DNA from: Solidesulfovibrio magneticus
GTDB taxonomy: Bacteria > Desulfobacterota > Desulfovibrionia > Desulfovibrionales > Desulfovibrionaceae
Direction: 5' to 3'
Assembly: GCA_002482565.1 (NCBI GenBank)
Contig: DLGG01000152.1
Span: 1 to 9,003 of the forward strand
DNA: 9,003 nucleotides
The notes below the pieces were generated by a model. That model was not told where the DNA came from. It saw only the letters and a list, made by a program, of their open reading frames with translations, and made no database searches. Shown piece after piece: positions 1-5,954 of the stretch (position 1 is the stretch's first letter; each line of letters opens with the position of its first letter). Made by a program: the position numbers and the translations under genes.

Positions 1-840
1 CAGCGCGTGGGCATCATGGCCGGCTCGGGCGTGGGCAAGTCCACGCTCATGGGCATGATCGCCCGCAACACCGTGGCCGACGTCAACGTCATCGGGCTTG
101 TGGGCGAACGCGGCCGCGAACTGCGGGAATTCATTGAAAAGGACCTCGGCCCCGAGGGCATGGCCCGGTCGGTGGTGGTGGTGGCCACCTCGGACCAGAG
201 TCCGCTGATCCGCATGCGCGCCGCCTACGCCGCCACGGCCATGGCCGAATTTTTCCGCGACGAGGGCAGCGACGTCATCCTCATGATGGACTCCGTCACC
301 CGCTTCGCCATGGCCGGCCGCGAGGTCGGTCTGGCCGCCGGCGAACCGCCCACCACGCGCGGCTACACGCCCTCGGTCTTCGCCCAGCTGCCCAAGCTCC
401 TGGAGCGGGCCGGCAGAAACGGCCTTGGCAGCATCACCGGCATCTACACCGTGCTGGTCGACGGCGACGACTTCAACGAACCCATCGCCGACAGCGTGCG
501 CTCCATCCTCGACGGGCATATCGTCCTGACCCGCGATCTGGCCGACCAGGGCCATTTCCCGGCCATCGACGTGCTGCGAAGCATCAGCCGTCTGCGTTCC
601 GACGTGACGCCCAAAGACGCCCTTGCCGCCTCGCGGGAGCTCATCCGCTTGCTGGCCACCTACCGGCGCGTGGAAGACATGGTCAACATCGGGGCCTACG
701 CCCGGGGGGCCAACCCGGAAATCGACCGGGCCATCGACATGATCGGCCCCATCAACACCTTCCTGCGCCAGGACGTGGCCGAGCGGCAAAACCTGGAGGA
801 GTGCTTCCAGGCCGTCATCGCCCTGATCGGCAAGAAGTAA
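1..840 (+). CDS. fliI: Flagellar export ATPase FliI, C-terminal part (5' end outside window)
   Basis: FliI is the cytoplasmic hexameric ATPase of the flagellar type III export apparatus. It works with FliH and FliJ to prepare subunits for export through the membrane gate. The reading frame is open from base 1, so the gene starts upstream, and the 279 visible residues are roughly the last two thirds of a ~440-residue protein. The Walker A loop GSGVGKST lies at fragment residues 8-15 with its lysine at 13. The Walker B segment VILMMDSVTRFAMAGREVG has its aspartate at about 97 and is followed by the conserved EPPTTRGYTPSVFAQLPKLL. The C-terminal stretch MVNIGAYARGANPEIDRAID is typical of the FliI/SctN family. 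A virulence-type SctN ATPase is the main alternative; overall wording favours FliI. No fliJ follows: 181 bp without a convincing gene separate it from the aminotransferase on the same strand. Confidence 0.93.
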   Translation, partial: QRVGIMAGSGVGKSTLMGMIARNTVADVNVIGLVGERGRELREFIEKDLGPEGMARSVVVVATSDQSPLIRMRAAYAATAMAEFFRDEGSDVILMMDSVTRFAMAGREVGLAAGEPPTTRGYTPSVFAQLPKLLERAGRNGLGSITGIYTVLVDGDDFNEPIADSVRSILDGHIVLTRDLADQGHFPAIDVLRSISRLRSDVTPKDALAASRELIRLLATYRRVEDMVNIGAYARGANPEIDRAIDMIGPINTFLRQDVAERQNLEECFQAVIALIGKK

Positions 841-1021
841 TTTCGGCTTCCGCCGCCCGCCGTCCTTGCCTGCCGCCCGCCCCCGGGCTACATCTTCCAG
901 CCCCGACGCATTTTTCCCTCCCGGCCTGGATACGGCCGAAACCGCGCGGCCGTGGCCAACGACGGCCGGCTATGCGCCAAGCGTTCGGGAACGCGCCCCA
1001 ACCACCAACCGGACCACTGCC

Positions 1022-2167
1022 ATGAACCCCGCCTGCAAGGACATCACCTCGTTTCTCGTCATGGACATCCTCGAACGCGCCCAGGGTATCGAGGCGGCGG
1101 GCAACCGCGTCATCCACCTGGAGATCGGCGAACCGGATTTCGACATCCCCGAGTGCGTCAAGGAAGCGGCGCAAAAGGCCGTGGCCGAGGGCCGCACCCA
1201 TTATACGCACAGCCTGGGCATCCGCGAGCTGCGCGAGGCCCTGTGCGCGCTCTACGCCGACGAATACGGCGTGAAGATCAATCCGGAGCGGATTTTGGTC
1301 GCCGGCGGCACCTCGCCGGCCATGCTGCTGGCCTTCGGCGTCCTGTCCCGGCCGGGCAAGCACATGCTGCTCACCGACCCGGCCTATGCCTGCTACCCCA
1401 ATTTCCTGCGCTTCACCGGCCTGACGCCGCGCTACGTCCCCGTGGCCGAGGAAGACGGCTTCCAGTGGACGCCGGGGCGCGTCTGGGAATCGGTGAGCGA
1501 AGACACCGCCGCCATCCTGCTCAATTCTCCGGCCAACCCGACCGGCACCCTGCTGTCCGAGGCCGCCCTGGAGGCGGCCTGCGCCTGCGGCGCGCCGGTG
1601 GTGTCCGACGAGATTTACCACGGCCTGACCTACGCCGGCCCGGCCCGCAGCGCCTTGCAGTTTTCCGACGACGCCCTGGTGTTAAACGGCTTTTCCAAAC
1701 GCTTCGCCATGACCGGCCTGCGCCTGGGTTATCTCATCGCGCCGGCCTCGCTCATGCCGCTTTTGCAAAAGCTCCAGCAAAATCTCTTCATCTGCGCCTC
1801 GTCCGTGGCCCAATGGGCCGGGCTGGCCGCGCTGTCCCCGGACGGGCTGGCCGCGGCCGAGGCCATGCGCCAGACCTACGACGCCCGGCGCAAGGTCCTT
1901 TTGGCCGGGCTGTCGCGGCTGGGGCTGTCGCCGCGCGTGGAGCCCACCGGCGCGTTTTACGTGTTCGTGCGGGCCGACCACCTGCACCCCAACTCCCTGG
2001 CCCTGGCCTACGACATCCTGGAAAAAGCCCACGTGGGCGTCACCCCTGGCATCGACTTCGGCCCGGGCGGCGAGGGGCATCTGCGGTTTTCCTACGCCAA
2101 CTCCCTGGAGAACATCGAGGAAGGCCTGGCCCGGCTGGAGCGGTACATCGCCGACCATTGCCGGTAG
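1022..2167 (+). CDS. PLP-dependent class I/II aminotransferase
   Basis: A fold-type I aminotransferase of 381 residues, the usual length for the family, expected to be cytosolic and to move an amino group between an amino acid and a 2-oxo acid through pyridoxal phosphate. Visible active-site features are the substrate-loop GEPDF near residue 36, ANPTG with Asn172, SDEIY with Asp196 (which holds the pyridine nitrogen), the Schiff-base lysine Lys226 in NGFSKRFAMTGLRLGY followed by Arg234, and a C-terminal Arg355 in LRFSYAN that should bind the substrate carboxylate. The ATG at 1022 is preferred because only about 30 residues precede GEPDF, as in relatives. An in-frame start at 866 would add 52 low-complexity residues. 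The ribosome site is weak. The substrate cannot be told from sequence: aspartate, alanine, aromatic and LL-DAP aminotransferases share these motifs. Confidence 0.9.
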   Translation: MNPACKDITSFLVMDILERAQGIEAAGNRVIHLEIGEPDFDIPECVKEAAQKAVAEGRTHYTHSLGIRELREALCALYADEYGVKINPERILVAGGTSPAMLLAFGVLSRPGKHMLLTDPAYACYPNFLRFTGLTPRYVPVAEEDGFQWTPGRVWESVSEDTAAILLNSPANPTGTLLSEAALEAACACGAPVVSDEIYHGLTYAGPARSALQFSDDALVLNGFSKRFAMTGLRLGYLIAPASLMPLLQKLQQNLFICASSVAQWAGLAALSPDGLAAAEAMRQTYDARRKVLLAGLSRLGLSPRVEPTGAFYVFVRADHLHPNSLALAYDILEKAHVGVTPGIDFGPGGEGHLRFSYANSLENIEEGLARLERYIADHCR

Positions 2168-2186
2168 GACGTTCCCGGCGCGGCCA

Positions 2187-2220
2187 CGAAAAAAACCGGC
2201 TCAGGGGCCGGTTTTTTTCG
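2187..2220. terminator. Bidirectional intrinsic terminator
   Basis: A perfect 14-bp inverted repeat has arms at 2187-2200 and 2207-2220 around a 6-nt loop (TCAGGG). Each arm carries five GC-rich bases next to the loop and a run of seven A or seven T outside them. The transcript therefore ends in a U-tract on either strand. It lies 19 bp after the aminotransferase stop and 23 bp after the end of the convergent kinase gene, so it can serve both. Confidence 0.9.
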
Positions 2221-2243
2221 TTTTGCCGCAAGCTGCCTGTCCC

Positions 2244-3977
2244 CTACTTGGCCAGGGCCCGCTCCATGGCCGCCGTCAGTTCGGCCGGCTCGAAAGGCTT
2301 GGTCACGTACTCGTCCATGCCCGCTTCCAGGCCCTTTTGGCGGTCACCGTCCATGGCGTAGGCCGTCAGCGCCACCACCGGCATGGCCGGGGACACGCCC
2401 TCCACCTGGCCCGAACGGATGCGCCGGGTGGCCTCCAGGCCGTTTAAGCGCGGCATCTGGATGTCCATGAGCACCAGATCATACGCGCCGCGCTCCAGCA
2501 TGGCCAGGGCTTCGCGGCCGTCGGCCGCCGCGTCCACGGCGTGGCCGAGCTTTTGGAGCGCGCGCACCGTGAAAATGCGGTTGACCGGCTCGTCCTCGGC
2601 CAAAAGGATGCGCAGCCCGCCGCCGGGCTGCGCCGGCTTCTCGCTTTCCGAGCCGCGACGCGGCGTCCGGGGCCGACGGGGCTTGTGCGCCGGGCGCGGC
2701 AGGCCGCAGTCCAAAGTGGCCGTAAACGTGCTGCCCCGGCCGGGCTCGGACACGAACGTCACGTCGCCGCCCATCATCCGGGCCAGCCGGCGGGCGATGG
2801 CCAGCCCCAGGCCCGCGCCGCTGTACTTCTTGGTCAGGTAATCCTCGCCGATGCCGAAAGGCTCGAAGATGGACCACTCCCGGCCCGGCTCTATGCCGAT
2901 GCCGGTGTCCTCCACCGTCAGGCGCAGCCGCGCGCGCCCCTCGGCCCCGGTCCCCGGGCCGGCGGCCTCGCCCTCCGACGCGACACGCACCGTCACGTGG
3001 CCCCGGCGCGTATACTTGAAGGCGTTGCCCACCAGATTGATGAGGATCTGCTTGATGCGGTTGGCGTCGCCGACGATCCGCTCGGGCAGGCCCGGGTCGA
3101 AAAAGTAGGCGAATTCAAAGGAGCGCGGCAGGCTCTGGGCCATGAAATTGCGCAAAAGCGGCGTGAGTTCGGCGGCCAGCTCGAACTCGCGGGGGGCCAG
3201 ACGCAGCCGGCCGGCTTCGACGTTGGAGAGATCGAGCAGCTCGCTCACGATGTTGGTCAGCGTGGCCGCCGACTGGCGGATGACGCCCAGATACTCCCGG
3301 GTTTCCTCGTCGCCGCCCTTGTCGAGCAAGAGCTGGGCAATGCCGAGGATGCCGTTTAAGGGCGTGCGCAGTTCGTGGCTGATGTTGGCCAGAAACTGGG
3401 TCTTGGCCCGGCTGGCCGCCTCGGCCGCGCGCTTGGAGGCCAGCAGTTCCTCGGCCAGACGCTTTTGGTCGGTGATGTCGTCAAAAGCCCAGACCACGCC
3501 CTCGGCCGCGTTGCCCGGACTGATCTGCCGGGCGGCGGTGCGAAGGGTCAGGCGCGTGCCGTCGGGGCGCAGGAATTGGTGTTCGCCGACATGCAGGCCG
3601 TGCTGGCGCATGTCGTCATAGGCCTGACGCACGAAGGCCTGATAGGCCTCAGGAGCATCGAACAGCGCCTCGGCCGTGCGGCCGATGAGCTGCTCGCCCG
3701 GACAGCCCAGCAGTTCCGCGCCCCGGGCGTTGACCTTGACGAATCGGTTGTCCCGGGCCAGCACCATGCCGATCAGGGCGTTTTCGAAAATGGTCTCCAT
3801 CTCGCGAAGAGCCTGGGCCAGGGTCGGACGAGGCGCCTGCGCCGCTACGGCTTGGCTGGCCACCTCATCCGGTTTGCGGGACGAGGACTGATTCGCGCAG
3901 GAACTCTCCAGAGGACTCCCGCCCTCCTGTTGGCCGCCTGCCGCTGCATCCGGCGCGCGTGTTTCGTCTCCGGCCAT
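2244..3977 (-). CDS. Soluble hybrid histidine kinase (PAS-HisKA-HATPase-REC)
   Basis: A 577-residue hybrid sensor kinase. Residues 1-50 are a low-complexity Ala/Gly/Ser/Gln leader. A PAS domain spans about 55-170 and is followed by a short coiled linker. The dimerisation/phosphoacceptor domain has NISHELRTPLNG with His201. The ATPase domain shows an N-box with Asn314 and Asn318, a G1 box DTGIG at 357-361 and a G2 box SGAGLGLAI at about 386. A C-terminal receiver starts at about 456 with the acidic cluster ED at 461-462, phospho-acceptor Asp505 in LVLMDIQMP and Lys560 in YVTKPF. All residues needed for kinase and receiver chemistry are present. No transmembrane helix is seen, so the input is probably cytoplasmic. 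There is no HPt domain and no adjacent response regulator, so the downstream partner is unknown. The ATG is preceded by GGCGAGGG at a short spacing. Confidence 0.93.
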   Translation of the reverse strand: MAGDETRAPDAAAGGQQEGGSPLESSCANQSSSRKPDEVASQAVAAQAPRPTLAQALREMETIFENALIGMVLARDNRFVKVNARGAELLGCPGEQLIGRTAEALFDAPEAYQAFVRQAYDDMRQHGLHVGEHQFLRPDGTRLTLRTAARQISPGNAAEGVVWAFDDITDQKRLAEELLASKRAAEAASRAKTQFLANISHELRTPLNGILGIAQLLLDKGGDEETREYLGVIRQSAATLTNIVSELLDLSNVEAGRLRLAPREFELAAELTPLLRNFMAQSLPRSFEFAYFFDPGLPERIVGDANRIKQILINLVGNAFKYTRRGHVTVRVASEGEAAGPGTGAEGRARLRLTVEDTGIGIEPGREWSIFEPFGIGEDYLTKKYSGAGLGLAIARRLARMMGGDVTFVSEPGRGSTFTATLDCGLPRPAHKPRRPRTPRRGSESEKPAQPGGGLRILLAEDEPVNRIFTVRALQKLGHAVDAAADGREALAMLERGAYDLVLMDIQMPRLNGLEATRRIRSGQVEGVSPAMPVVALTAYAMDGDRQKGLEAGMDEYVTKPFEPAELTAAMERALAK

Positions 3978-3987
3978 TTAACCCTCG

Positions 3988-4013
3988 CCGTTCCAATGCA
4001 TCGATGCGAACGG
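3988..4013. promoter_or_regulatory. Dyad in the kinase 5' leader
   Basis: CCGTTC (3988-3993) and GAACGG (4008-4013) form an inverted repeat that encloses the perfect 10-bp palindrome GCATCGATGC (3998-4007). The inner element is offset by four bases, so the two dyads are not concentric. The element lies about 10-36 bp upstream of the kinase ATG on the - strand, in the 97-bp gap to the lipoprotein gene. It could be an operator or an RNA hairpin near the ribosome site. No function is shown by sequence alone. Confidence 0.3.
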
Positions 4014-4077
4014 GTTGTCGTACCGCCGAGCCTACTCCCAAGGGCGGTCCGTCGCAACACGTGCCATGAAAAAACGG

Positions 4078-4428
4078 CTACGACCGATCACGCCGCCGGC
4101 AAAACTGGTCGCACAAATCGATGGCCCGATCCAGGATGCCGGCGCAGCCGTTGGTCAGGTTGGCCACGTACAAGTCGTCGCCGGTCTTGCGGCACATGGT
4201 CAGGCAGGCCGACAGCTCCGTCGGCGGCTGGCTGAGCTCCTGCTTGAACCGGTTGCATATGGGATCGGAAAGGCAGGCGTTTGGCCCGGGCAAGGCCGAG
4301 CAATATTCGTAATAGTCCGTCACTGTCATCACCGGCGGCTTGTCGCCGCCAAGTCCGCCGCCCTGCCCGGCGCAGCCCGCCAGAAGCATCATCAACACCG
4401 CCGCCAAAAGACTCGTCCGCACCGCCAT
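4078..4428 (-). CDS. Small cysteine-rich lipoprotein, unknown function
   Basis: A 116-residue protein with a classical lipoprotein signal: MAVRTS, a hydrophobic stretch to residue 16, and the lipobox LLAGC with the lipidated cysteine at 19. The mature part would be anchored to a membrane facing the periplasm. After a glycine-rich linker, eight more cysteines occur at 43, 52, 58, 75, 79, 95, 106 and 110, an even number that suits four disulfide bonds in an oxidising compartment. They do not form CxxCH haem motifs, and no metal-binding pattern is recognised. A good Shine-Dalgarno (TTGGAG) stands about 6 nt before the ATG. It is transcribed toward the kinase gene with 100 bp between them and no obvious terminator, so co-transcription is possible. 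The protein family is not recognised. Confidence 0.75.
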   Translation of the reverse strand: MAVRTSLLAAVLMMLLAGCAGQGGGLGGDKPPVMTVTDYYEYCSALPGPNACLSDPICNRFKQELSQPPTELSACLTMCRKTGDDLYVANLTNGCAGILDRAIDLCDQFCRRRDRS

Positions 4429-4493
4429 GGCCGCTCCAATCGTTAAGGGTTGCAGCGTAACACTCTGCCCAACAGCCGGCTTCGTGTAAAGCG

Positions 4494-4522
4494 ATTTGCC
4501 AACCGGAACAAATATTCGTCAA
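4494..4522 (-). promoter_or_regulatory. Possible sigma70-type promoter for the lipoprotein gene
   Basis: On the - strand TTGACG (4517-4522) is followed after 17 bp by GCAAAT (4494-4499), a good -35 and a weak -10. It would start a transcript about 60 nt before the lipoprotein ATG. It lies in the most AT-rich stretch of this part (41 of 60 bases A/T at 4501-4560), between divergently transcribed genes. A + strand promoter for the gene at 4605 should also lie here, but none stands out clearly. Confidence 0.3.
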
Positions 4523-4604
4523 TACTAATTAAAAGATTTATGACATAGACTGACTGGTAGATGTCCGCCTTCCATGGTCTTTCTGGAACCAAGGATGGTG
4601 CAAC

Positions 4605-4850
4605 ATGAACACGCATTCGGCCCTGCCGGCTATGCCGGCCGACCTGCGAAACGCGGTCCTGTCCCACTACACCACTTTCAGCGAAGACGGCACATTGTGC
4701 TACGTCGCGGACAAGGTGCATCGCAATTGCCCGGACTGCGGCACCGTTTTCACCGGCTCGGCCAGCCGCCTGGCCTTTGGCGGCGGGCCGGCCTGCCCGT
4801 TTTGCCGGGGCCTGGCCTCAAAACCCCTGCGCGAGGCGGGCTGGGCATGA
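4605..4850 (+). CDS. Small two-CxxC zinc-ribbon-like protein
   Basis: An 81-residue protein with CPDC at 42-45 and CPFC at 64-67, separated by 18 residues: the spacing and glycine-rich hairpin of a zinc ribbon that would bind one metal ion through four cysteines. An additional Cys32 is present. The N-terminal 30 residues are unremarkable. AAGGA (4591-4595) stands 9 nt before the ATG. The stop TGA shares ATGA with the start of the next gene, so it heads a compact operon of small genes. Its place before membrane-associated small genes and a small terminase suggests a phage origin. It does not match TraR/DksA closely enough to be named, and its function is unknown. Confidence 0.7.
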   Translation: MNTHSALPAMPADLRNAVLSHYTTFSEDGTLCYVADKVHRNCPDCGTVFTGSASRLAFGGGPACPFCRGLASKPLREAGWA

Positions 4851-5074
4851 ACGCCGCCTCCCCCGCCGCCTCGCGCAAGCTCTGGGCCGCCGCGCTGGCC
4901 ATCGCCGCCGTGGCCCTTGGCCGCAAGTACAGCCTGGGGCTGACCCCGGACGAGATCCAGGCCATCACCGACATTGCGCTGACGGCCATCGGCTCCCAGG
5001 CCGGCATCGATCTGGCCGAGAAAGCCTTGCCGCTACTGGCCAAACCCCAAACGCCCACGGAGCCCCGGCCATGA
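4847..5074 (+). CDS. Short hydrophobic protein in phage-like operon
   Basis: A 75-residue protein starting at the ATG of the ATGA overlap with the previous gene. Residues 12-24 (LWAAALAIAAVAL) are hydrophobic, followed by GRKYSLGLTPDEIQ, a second moderately hydrophobic amphipathic stretch at about 40-65, and a proline-rich tail. This could be a small membrane or holin-like protein, but one short helix is thin evidence. Upstream in-frame starts at 4574 would overlap the zinc-ribbon gene and are not preferred. The stop overlaps the next start by ATGA, which implies translational coupling through three genes. The family is not recognised. Confidence 0.62.
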   Translation: MNAASPAASRKLWAAALAIAAVALGRKYSLGLTPDEIQAITDIALTAIGSQAGIDLAEKALPLLAKPQTPTEPRP

Positions 5075-5340
5075 ATCCCGACGCCCTCGTGCTGCCGGCC
5101 TGGAGTTCGCTGCTCGTCGGCATGGCCCTTTTTTTCGCCCGCAAATGGATAAGCGACGTGGCCCGGGCCATCGACAAGCTCGAAGAGCGGATGCGGGCCT
5201 ACGAAAAAGCCCAGATCGACTGCCGCCTGGAACTGGCCAAGGGCTACCCCACCCGCGAGGAAACCCTGCGCCTGGCCGAACGCCTCGACAACCACGCCAC
5301 CCGCCTCGTCATCCTCGAAGAGCGCGACCTGGCCGCCTAA
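5071..5340 (+). CDS. Membrane-anchored coiled-coil protein, phage-like (DUF2730-type architecture)
   Basis: An 89-residue protein with one N-terminal membrane helix at about residues 8-23, a positively charged stop (ARK), and then an almost entirely charged helical stretch, 27-58 and 62-88, with coiled-coil-like heptads rich in Leu/Glu/Arg. This layout resembles Mu-like phage proteins that precede the terminase genes (DUF2730 or gp25/gp26 type). The match is by architecture and position, not by a diagnostic motif. The ATG overlaps the stop of the preceding gene. A 16-bp gap separates the stop from the next small ORF. It may act at the inner membrane during lysis or assembly; this is inference. 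Confidence 0.65.
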   Translation: MNPDALVLPAWSSLLVGMALFFARKWISDVARAIDKLEERMRAYEKAQIDCRLELAKGYPTREETLRLAERLDNHATRLVILEERDLAA

Positions 5341-5356
5341 CCCAAGGAGCCGCATC

Positions 5357-5455
5357 ATGTCCCTGGACAAACTCCTGGCCCTCAATCCCCACCTCACCCT
5401 GGCCGACATCCTGGCCCTGTGGCACTGGTCCGGCCCCTCGCGCCGGCTGCACTAG
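5357..5455 (+). CDS. 32-residue mini-ORF with strong ribosome site
   Basis: The ORF encodes MSLDKLLALNPHLTLADILA and 12 more residues ending in RRLH. A perfect AAGGAG (5344-5349) lies 7 nt before the ATG, and the spacing to the previous gene (16 bp) matches an operon member. The peptide has regular Leu/Ile spacing that suits one amphipathic helix, then two Trp. The stop is followed within 5 bp by the heptamer array, so it may be a complete small protein or the 5' remnant of a longer gene cut by the repeat island. Its leader closely resembles that of the small terminase gene at 5955. Confidence 0.5.
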   Translation: MSLDKLLALNPHLTLADILALWHWSGPSRRLH

Positions 5456-5459
5456 GGGA

Positions 5460-5501
5460 GAGGCAAGAGGCAAGAGGGAAGAGGGAAGAGGGAAGAGGGA
5501 A
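5460..5501. repeat. Heptamer tandem repeat GAGGSAA x6
   Basis: Six contiguous 7-nt units: two GAGGCAA (5460-5473) then four GAGGGAA (5474-5501), followed by a degenerate GACGAAGAG. The + strand is almost pure purine. Such short arrays change copy number by slippage. Because the unit is not a multiple of three, a change would shift any frame crossing it; here it begins just after the mini-ORF stop. Confidence 0.9.
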
Positions 5502-5509
5502 GACGAAGA

Positions 5510-5524
5510 GCGGGCTCTGCCCGC
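5510..5524. repeat. Short inverted repeat (6-bp stem, TCT loop)
   Basis: GCGGGC (5510-5515) and GCCCGC (5519-5524) pair perfectly around a 3-nt loop. It abuts the heptamer array and lies 6 bp before a stronger hairpin. No T-tract follows, so it is not a canonical terminator. Confidence 0.6.
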
Positions 5525-5529
5525 ACCCG

Positions 5530-5550
5530 CCGGGGGACTTAGTCCCCCGG
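5530..5550. repeat. Inverted repeat (9-bp stem, TTA loop)
   Basis: CCGGGGGAC (5530-5538) and GTCCCCCGG (5542-5550) form a perfect 9-bp GC-rich stem with a 3-nt loop. It could halt transcription from the small-gene operon, but no U-tract follows. The simple form is what one expects of a dispersed intergenic palindrome; whether it recurs in the genome cannot be seen here. Confidence 0.75.
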
Positions 5551-5667
5551 ACCCCCGAGCCGGGTTTTGGGCAAGGTAAGGCAACCCGGCCGGCGGGCGG
5601 TGGTCCGGGAGACACGCCCGGCCCTTCCCAGCCCTTACCCAACCCGACTGCCTTTCCCGGGCGAACC

Positions 5668-5744
5668 GGGGCGTTGGAATTTCCGGGCCGTCGAGCACCC
5701 GGCGGCAGCCGGGCGCATCGACGGCCCGGGAATGCCAACGCCCC
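5668..5744. repeat. Long inverted repeat with 36/37-nt arms
   Basis: The left arm 5668-5703 and right arm 5708-5744 are near-perfect reverse complements around a 4-nt loop (GGCA). The outer ten bases (GGGGCGTTGG / CCAACGCCCC) and a central CCGGGCCGTCGA / TCGACGGCCCGG block match exactly. Only two single mismatches and a small mismatch/indel near the loop break it. An RNA copy would fold into a very stable rod; as DNA it could extrude a cruciform. The few mismatches suggest age or selection for structure. Confidence 0.85.
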
Positions 5745-5746
5745 AC

Positions 5747-5781
5747 GCGGCGCAGCCGCCAGCGCCTTGGCGCTGCGCCGC
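5747..5781. repeat. Interrupted palindrome (10-bp arms)
   Basis: GCGGCGCAGC (5747-5756) and GCTGCGCCGC (5772-5781) are exact reverse complements with a 15-nt centre. The centre itself can fold with its flanks as AGCGCC-TT-GGCGCT (5761-5774). It starts 2 bp after the long inverted repeat, so the two may form one composite structure. Confidence 0.65.
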
Positions 5782-5848
5782 CAGGCGGCCTTCCCGGCCA
5801 AACGCCAGCCGACGCCCTCCCTTCCCTTACCGCGCCCATTCGGGGTTT

Positions 5849-5871
5849 CCAAAGGGGCTCAGCCCCTTTGG
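5849..5871. repeat. Palindrome (10-11-bp arms) near the island's right end
   Basis: CCAAAGGGGC (5849-5858) and GCCCCTTTGG (5862-5871) pair perfectly around TCA, and the arms can be extended by one base pair. It lies about 80 bp before the small terminase start. On the + strand the descending arm has only three T, so it is a poor terminator. Confidence 0.75.
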
Positions 5872-5954
5872 CCGCCGGAGGCCTCTTCTCTTCTGTCCAC
5901 CGATTTCGCCGTCCGACTGTCAACCATGCCGCCTCGCGCCAAGGAGCCGTCGCC

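Larger units (their letters stand above)
5456..5954. other. Gene-free repeat island between phage-like genes
   Basis: About 500 bp without a believable gene. The long open frames that cross it on both strands are low-complexity Pro/Arg/Gly/Ala translations produced by GC-rich palindromes, and none has a ribosome site. In order it holds the heptamer array (5460-5501), hairpins at 5510-5524 and 5530-5550, a long inverted repeat at 5668-5744, an interrupted palindrome at 5747-5781, and a palindrome at 5849-5871. The segment 5551-5667 also has partially complementary stretches (around 5561-5576 and 5629-5648). The density of dyads suggests an intergenic repeat cluster or a non-autonomous element rather than decayed coding DNA. 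Confidence 0.6.

Noticed and set aside
866..1021. In-frame N-terminal extension of the aminotransferase
   Set aside because: It adds 52 Pro/Thr/Ser/Arg-rich residues not typical of the family; the start at 1022 gives the normal distance to the GEPDF motif.
841..1021. A small gene such as fliJ between fliI and the aminotransferase
   Set aside because: The open frames here are short and Pro/Arg-rich, lack a ribosome site and show no coiled-coil pattern expected of FliJ.
815..1621. Long open frame on the - strand over the aminotransferase
   Set aside because: It is a GC-driven shadow of the + strand gene; its translation is low-complexity Gly/Arg/Ala without domains.
5460..5501. CRISPR-like array
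   Set aside because: The units are 7 nt and directly abut with no spacers, so it is a simple tandem repeat.
5530..5550. Intrinsic terminator for the small-gene operon
   Set aside because: The stem is strong but lacks a following T-tract, so it is listed as an inverted repeat only.
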